From Rhizophagus irregularis (taxonomy: Eukaryota > Glomeromycota > Glomeromycetes > Glomerales > Glomeraceae): a stretch of DNA of 64,000 nt. The notes beneath the pieces were generated by a model. That model had not been told where the DNA came from, did no database searches, and saw nothing but the letters and a program-made list of their open reading frames with translations. Of this stretch, positions 62,722 through 64,000 are shown piece by piece. Positions within the stretch are counted from its first letter, which is position 1. Each line of letters opens with the position of its first letter. Location of the stretch: the NCBI RefSeq assembly GCF_026210795.1, contig NC_089444.1:2966501-3030500 (forward strand), given 5' to 3'. Made by a program: the position numbers and the translations under genes.

Positions 62722-64000
62722 ATGCCAACAGGAAGCTTACCTGAAGAAGTTCTGAAAGAAGTACGATATCGGGGTAAGTATTTATTGTTCTTTACAATAT
62801 CAAATTCTAAATACTCTAACGTGTACCCGTATATCAGATTTTTGGGAAAAACACTATACCAAATGGGGGAATACGGAAACATGGGATAAATTTTTCATTG
62901 AAAAAATACCCAATTCCTCAAGAAGCGAGTCACATAACGCTTTAGGCGCAGAACTGAACATATTAATTAAGAAATTAAAGCCCAATACGAGGGCAAGTCA
63001 AAAAGCGTTATTTCTGCAAAATAACTTAAAGGTCAGTATTTTCATGAATTAGCAAATGTGCTACGCCCCGTGCTGCTGGTATGGGGAAGAAGAGCGTTCA
63101 GCCTTATGTACGCCACGACATGTACATTCTGTTTTATAACATTTTGTACTACACCCTGCGCTGCTGGCATGGGGAAGAAGAGTGTCTGGCCTTTACATCG
63201 CTGCAGCGTGCACATTTTGTTCTTTTGTGGGAGCTGTACCCCGCGACTGATGGTCGAGTTGAGGCAATTTTGACCGAGGTGGGAAGCAAGCCACAGCCTA
63301 GCATATGCTCGTTGTGACTTGTCCTGTCTCTTGCTGAAAATGTGCTACGCCCCGTGCTGCTGGTATGGGGAGGAAGAGCGTTCAGCCTTATGTACGCCAC
63401 GACATGTACATTCTGTTTTATAACATTTTGTACTACACCCTGCGCTGCTGGCACGGGGAAGAAGAGTGTCTGGCCTTTACATCGCTGCAGCGTGCACATT
63501 GTGGGAGCTGTACTCCGCGACTGATGGTCGAGTTGAGGCCAATTTTGGCCGAGGTGGGAAGCGAGCCACAGCCTAGCATATGCTCGTTGTGACTTGTGCT
63601 GTCTCCTGCTGACTTAGCAAATTGTTTGCTAATCTTTTTTTTACCATACAGAATGAGAGAACCCTCGAAATTCCGCCTTCATATGATGAACAATCACGCG
63701 AAATTGAGAATGAGAAGGAACCTAACTCAACTGTTGAAGAATTAACATTTGAGCCACATATTGGCACATTACTTTTGCCATATAGAAAAGTTCTTGAAGA
63801 AATGCGGAGTCATCATGTAGAACAAGAATCACAACGAGCCCGACACTTATCTCATATGCTTAAGTGGTCTGTTGTGGACCATTCTCTGTTCAATAACTTC
63901 GAATTTGTTATCAGCTTACCTAGACCGGCCATTAACATGTCTTTATTAGAATTTGTCCTTATGGAAAACCAAAATAAACGGATTCATCACGCGGTTTTAA
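62722..64000 (+). CDS. Unrecognised multi-exon protein, 5' part
   Basis: Exons 62722-62773, 62838-63031 and 63652 to beyond the window edge. Phases agree (introns after 52 and 246 coding nt) and the frame is open to the last base, giving about 198 aa visible. The start is MPTGSLPEEVLKEVRYR; exon 2 gives FWEKHYTKWGNTETWDKFF and a basic segment (LIKKLKPNTRASQKA); exon 3 is acidic (YDEQSREIENEKEPNSTVEE) then helical (PYRKVLEEMRSHHVEQESQR, LKWSVVDHSLFNNFEFVISL). No signal peptide or membrane segment is visible. I do not recognise the family. Splice sites are canonical (GTAAGT/CAG; GTCAGT/CAG). Codon use is less AT-biased than in the kinase arrays, as expected of an older single gene. Confidence 0.7.
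63058..63613. mobile_element. GC-rich dimeric insertion in intron 2
   Basis: Two direct copies of a unit of about 280 bp (63058-63341 and 63342-63613; offset 284). Within each unit a segment of about 90 bp (GTGCTGCTGGTATGGGGAAG) is repeated in diverged form (GCGCTGCTGGCATGGGGAAG). It is flanked by the 9-bp direct repeat TTAGCAAAT (63049-63057 and 63614-63622). Without it the intron would be 55 nt, a normal size here. Several overlapping frames are open on both strands because of the composition; none is clearly a gene. Confidence 0.75.

Noticed and set aside
62679-62882. Minus-strand 67-codon frame
   Set aside because: Opposite the spliced plus-strand gene, with no support of its own.

Overview
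The window looks like a piece of an arbuscular mycorrhizal fungus genome (Glomeromycotina, Rhizophagus irregularis-like). This rests on very AT-rich DNA, short phase-0/1/2 introns with GTA..TTTAG borders, and families known to be expanded in that lineage: kinases with an EWIPYNQF leader, BTB-BACK-TLDc proteins, F-box proteins, MULE transposons and LINE reverse transcriptases. The assignment comes from protein-family recognition; no search was run. I found no convincing tRNA, rRNA or CRISPR array.

Layout. 1-3.8 kb holds a decayed minus-strand LINE reverse transcriptase split by an element made of ACATGT-bordered hairpin repeats. 4.5-7.2 kb is an intact five-exon kinase gene of about 803 aa with four tandem kinase N-lobes and one C-lobe. 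7.7-11.7 kb is a 4-kb transposable element (copy A). 11.7-12.6 kb is a hairpin satellite. 12.6-14.9 kb is a foldback element with TA target duplication. 15-17.5 kb is non-coding, with a palindromic MITE. 17.7-19.2 kb is a two-exon BTB-BACK-TLDc gene on the minus strand. 21.1-22.7 kb is an F-box gene on the minus strand with one internal stop.

24.2-49.6 kb is the most remarkable part: the remains of one giant kinase gene with 18 exons. Seventeen consecutive exons each start a kinase N-lobe (beta1 to alphaC), and the last exon encodes a C-lobe. Three large insertions split it: a 4.37-kb foldback element (6-bp target duplication) inside an exon, the 4-kb family copy B inside an intron, and an 8.26-kb MULE (9-bp target duplication) inside an exon. 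The MULE carries a 14-exon transposase gene, and copy C of the 4-kb family sits in one of its introns. Removing each insertion at its target duplication restores the reading frame of the interrupted kinase exon.

49.6-57.8 kb is a graveyard of a kinase relic, F-box relics and a BiP/Hsp70 pseudogene. 57.8-59.3 kb is a second intact BTB-BACK-TLDc gene. 59.3-62.7 kb is non-coding. 62.7 kb to the right edge is the 5' part of an unrecognised gene; its second intron carries a GC-rich 556-bp dimeric insertion flanked by 9-bp direct repeats.

The possible undescribed system is the N-lobe array. A phase-0 exon, cut at the hinge between the two kinase lobes, has been multiplied in tandem in two genes. 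In both, only the final N-lobe, the one adjoining the C-lobe, keeps the glycine-rich loop.
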